From JAEXNA01 sp037189585 (GTDB taxonomy: Bacteria > Vulcanimicrobiota > Xenobia > Xenobiales > JADMJV01): DNA of 64,000 nt. The position numbers and the translations under genes are program-made. The notes beneath the pieces were generated by a model, which saw nothing but the letters and a program-made list of their open reading frames with translations, was not told the origin of the DNA and made no database searches. Below, in pieces: positions 62,279 through 64,000 of this stretch (position 1 is its first letter; each line of letters begins with the position of its first letter). The stretch spans positions 259,235 through 323,234 of the forward strand of contig JBBCJA010000013.1 in the NCBI GenBank assembly GCA_037189585.1, given 5' to 3'.

Positions 62279-63557
62279 GGTTGAGCGGAAACAGTCCGAC
62301 ACCATCGCAAGTCTTGAGCGCCACATCAAGTGGCTATCCAACATCGCCCTGGGTTCAAGATCCGAGCGGCGAGTTCTTGACCATCTCGATGCCGAAGGCC
62401 AGCTTCTCCTTAGTGGGATGATGCTCGAGCTGCCGAAGGAGGTTCCCCCGGCTGACACTACCGTTGTTGACCTAGACAAGAAGGGCCGCAAGAAGAAGAC
62501 CAAGGTCGACGACAAGACGACAGGTGGCATTCGTTTCAAAGACAACGTGCCCGTCATCGAGGTCAAGGTTGAGAATCCGCTGCTCGCCGGCGCTGACCCC
62601 GCAAAGCTCACCGTTATCGAGACCCGCCACAGCGACCGAATCGTGGCTCTACCGCCCTTCGCTGTCTTGAGAATGGTCCTTGAGACAACCAAGAACAAAG
62701 TTACGGGCGAGATCAGCCGGCCCAAGGTTCCCTCCGGCATCTGGGATCAGTGCTGCGCTGACGTGAGCTTCCTGGCCAAGCTCGTGGTGGACAAGTATCA
62801 GTTTCACCAGCCGCTCTACCGTCAGCATCAAGAGCTTCAGCAGAAAGGTGTTGAGATCCACCGCGGGACAATTTCGCGTTACATCCATCGTGCTGCTGAG
62901 CTGCTTGACCCAATCTACGGAAGTCTCTTGAGCTCGATTCTGAAGTCCAAGGTCATCTCGATGGACGAGACGCCGGTCAAGGCTGGGCATCAGGACGGGA
63001 AGACCGACAAGACGAAGAAGGCTTTCTACTGGCCCATCTACGGTGACCAAGATGAGATCTATTTCCTGTTCTCGCCGACGAGGTCGGGCAAGGTCGTCAA
63101 GGATGTGCTGGGCGCCTTTCAGGGCACGCTGCTTTCCGACGGCTACGATGCCTACGAGACCTTCGCCAACAAGGTGGAAGGGGTTACCTGGGCAGCCTGC
63201 TGGGCTCACGTGCGCCGCAAATTCATCGAAGCCGAGAATCACGAGCCCGACAAGGTGAAGAAGCTGCTTGTCTGGATGCAGACGCTATACAAGGTCGAGA
63301 AAAACGCCGGTGATGATCGCAAGCTTCGAGAAAGGCTTCGGTCGGAGGTCTCGACCGAAGTCGTCGATGAGATATTCACTTATCTAAACCAAGTCTACGC
63401 CGAATCGCGTCTACCTCAGACCAGTCCGTTCATCATCGCTATAAATTACGCTTTGGAACGCACAGACGGCCTGCGCGTCTTTCTGAGCGACCCCGCCGTT
63501 CCTATCGACAACAATCACGTTTATGCCGCGCGCGGCATAATCCGGGAGTCGGCATAA
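62196..63557 (+). pseudogene. tnpC: IS66 TnpC transposase, truncated before the catalytic glutamate
   Basis: 453 codons remain open. N-terminal leucine zipper and helical region (SKAELVSFVLQQQAAQAEVE), zinc/linker region, then the DDE domain: first Asp in VISMDETPVKAG, second in LLSDGYDAYETF, with WAACWAHVRRKFIEAE between. Intact homologs end IDNN-x-x-ERAIRP...; here IDNNHV is followed by YAARGIIRESA and a stop, encoded by the palindrome and foreign DNA. The third catalytic residue and ~70 residues are lost, so it cannot be an active transposase. Confidence 0.92.
63521..63540. repeat. 20-bp perfect palindrome, copy 2 (TTATGCCG-CGCG-CGGCATAA)
   Basis: Perfect palindrome at the break between tnpC and the IS630 fragment. 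A further half-site CGGCATAA follows at 63550-63557, 17 bp from the previous one. Same arms as copy 1. Confidence 0.85.
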
Positions 63558-64000
63558 CGTGGGCGAGGGTGGGCATTGGTACCACAGTCAAAAGTGCTCC
63601 CGTCCGCAACTCGGTCAAGGTGTTCGGCGCCATTAACGTCACTCACGCAGCGCGCCCTCGCTGGCACTACCGCTTCGACAAAATCTTTAACACTCAGACG
63701 TACCTTCGGTTCTTGAAGCAACTCGTCCGTTACTATCCCGGGCAAAAGGTTTTTCTGATCGCCGACAACGTTAGCTACCACCACGCGAAGGTCGTGCGAG
63801 AATGGGCTGCGGACAACTCCGATGCAATCGAGCTCTTCTATCTCCCCGCATACTCGCCCGAGCTCAATCCGGCGGAGCCGGCCTGGAAAGAGACCAAGAG
63901 CAAGGCCACTCACAATCGCTATTTCGCCAAGCTCCTCGACCTTCGCCACGCGCTCGCACGACGGTTTCTTCGTTACCAGGGCAACCCCAGGTCGCTCAGT
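63542..64000 (+). pseudogene. IS630-family transposase fragment (N-terminal half missing, runs off window)
   Basis: The open frame reads ITWARVG just after the last CGGCATAA, then VKVFGAINV, VFLIADNVSYHHAKVV (second catalytic Asp) and LFYLPAYSPELNPAEPAWK (catalytic Glu). These are the C-terminal two thirds of the IS630/Tc1-type DDE domain. The helix-turn-helix and the first catalytic Asp (normally just before WA-x-x-G) are missing, and no start codon or upstream IR is seen. The gene may end normally beyond base 64000. Confidence 0.85.

Larger units (their letters stand above)
61465..63520 (+). mobile_element. IS66-family insertion sequence, right end missing
   Basis: Left end GTAAGCGGTTCCTGAG is the IS66-type terminus. 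It carries tnpA, tnpB and tnpC in the standard order with overlaps. The element is cut at 63520 inside tnpC, so no right terminal repeat or target duplication can be found. Confidence 0.9.

Overview
The window is a GC-rich bacterial chromosome segment, densely packed with housekeeping, respiratory and signalling genes. It ends on the right in a mobile-element graveyard. No rRNA, tRNA or CRISPR array is visible. Type II secretion/type IV pilus-like proteins, a signal-peptide M16 protease and a Tat-exported superoxide dismutase suggest a two-membrane cell. The rapZ-yvcK pair, a Rex-type operator, a Gram-positive-like SOS box at recA, FHA/BTAD regulators and eukaryote-like Ser/Thr kinases suggest a lineage outside Proteobacteria. 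I cannot name the phylum from sequence alone.

Layout. 1-3 kb: rapZ (5' end outside the window) and yvcK, convergent with recA-recX across a perfect 14-bp terminator hairpin. 4-16 kb: M16 protease, class III aminotransferase, PilZ protein, trpD, S41 protease, a lethal-factor-like metallopeptidase, a secreted unknown, an acetyltransferase and a J-domain/TPR protein. 16-23 kb: an adenylate-kinase-like protein without a P-loop, a helical zinc-ribbon protein, metH and a translationally coupled SpoU methyltransferase. 23.4-30.9 kb: a complete heme-copper oxidase unit, ctaA-ctaB fusion, coxB, coxA, coxC, coxD, cytochrome c, ctaG. A perfect Rex-type operator lies inside its predicted promoter. 31-39 kb: lipid, carboxylase and hydrolase genes, Tat-exported SOD, PPi-type phosphofructokinase, glycosyltransferase.

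39-53 kb is a signalling/secretion island: GH26-like lipoprotein candidate, FHA-adenylate cyclase, a cyclic-nucleotide-binding GspE-like ATPase with damaged catalytic motifs, a TerB-like protein, two membrane Ser/Thr kinases, a GspF-like protein with a long proline-rich head, an acyl-CoA synthetase and an FHA-SARP-type regulator. The cyclase and the cNMP-binding protein are convergent neighbours, which suggests a local cAMP circuit. 53-59 kb: speA, a papain-like cysteine peptidase candidate, a zinc alcohol dehydrogenase and a sulfite-oxidase-like enzyme.

59.3-64 kb is a scrapyard: a C-terminal tyrosine recombinase fragment, a structured gene-poor stretch, two ~185-bp direct repeats flanking a small AT-richer secreted-protein gene, an IS66-family element cut just before its last catalytic residue, and an IS630-type transposase fragment running off the window. 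Both the recombinase break and the IS66/IS630 break coincide with a 20-bp perfect palindrome of the same form, TTATGCCG-N4-CGGCATAA. This is the least explained structure in the window.
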